Shown here in pieces: positions 5,363-5,415 of a stretch of DNA of 5,415 nt. The position numbers and the translations under genes were made by a program. The stretch is from Oscillospiraceae bacterium (lineage in GTDB: Bacteria > Bacillota > Clostridia > Oscillospirales > Ruminococcaceae): positions 8,981 to 14,395 of the forward strand of contig DPBR01000085.1 of assembly GCA_003516865.1 (NCBI GenBank), written 5' to 3'. The notes beneath the pieces are model-generated. The model was not told the DNA's origin. It saw only the letters and a program-made list of their open reading frames with translations, and made no database searches. Position 1 is the stretch's first letter. Every line of letters begins with the position of its first letter.

Positions 5363-5415
5363 CTGTTTCGGGGCGGGGTGAAAGTCCCCACCGGCGGTAA
5401 TCCGGCAGGGTCCGG
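5363..5415 (+). promoter_or_regulatory. FMN riboswitch (RFN element), 3' truncated
   Basis: The aptamer senses flavin mononucleotide and turns down downstream riboflavin synthesis or uptake genes. The diagnostic 5' half is present: CGGGGCGGGGTGAAAGTCCCC, where P2 pairs GGGG (5375-5378) with CCCC (5386-5389), then the highly conserved ACCGGCGGT (5390-5398). A P3 arm follows, with CCGG (5402-5405) pairing CCGG (5412-5415). The remaining helices, the 3' P1 strand, the expression platform and the controlled gene lie beyond the window. The controlled gene is expected to be a riboflavin transporter (ribU) or a rib operon. P1 begins in the TTTCGGGG region, so the exact 5' boundary is approximate. 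Confidence 0.95.

Overview
The window reads as chromosomal DNA from an endospore-forming lineage of Bacillota, most likely class Clostridia. The Oscillospiraceae/Ruminococcaceae are a reasonable guess, but that is inference from protein style only. The evidence is a Firmicutes-type ribosomal protein S2 and EF-Ts, strong AAGGAG ribosome binding sites, a SpoIIID sporulation regulator, an RFN/FMN riboswitch, and two exact-consensus sigma-A promoters (TTGACA, 17 bp, TATAAT).

Region 1 (1-1663): the translation pair rpsB (5' truncated by the window edge) and tsf, 22 nt apart on the + strand, closed by an intrinsic terminator. Region 2 (1672-1998): spoIIID on the - strand, convergent with tsf, with a hairpin between them that can terminate both ways. 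It starts at TTG with a GGGGG-type ribosome binding site. Region 3 (1999-2154): a compact divergent control region with a sigma-E-like promoter for spoIIID, a perfect sigma-A promoter for the right-hand operon, and two SpoIIID-like GACAA sites between or overlapping them.

Region 4 (2155-5295): four tightly packed + strand genes, two joined by 8-nt overlaps and one by a 1-nt gap. They are a PLP-dependent enzyme of the methionine gamma-lyase-like/'aluminium resistance' family, a small multi-pass membrane protein resembling the CrtO acyltransferase family, a GNAT N-acetyltransferase and a YicC/YloC-family endoribonuclease. Region 5 (5296-5415): a second perfect sigma-A promoter starting 7 nt after the yicC stop, a small GAAA-capped hairpin at the predicted transcript start, and the first half of an FMN riboswitch cut by the window end. 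A riboflavin transport or biosynthesis gene is expected just outside.

Most of the window is well-known housekeeping and sporulation biology, and I do not see a clear new defence or mobile system. The parts most worth a second look are the SpoIIID/sigma-A divergent control region, the PLP enzyme-CrtO-like-GNAT-YicC operon, and the yicC to FMN-riboswitch junction.
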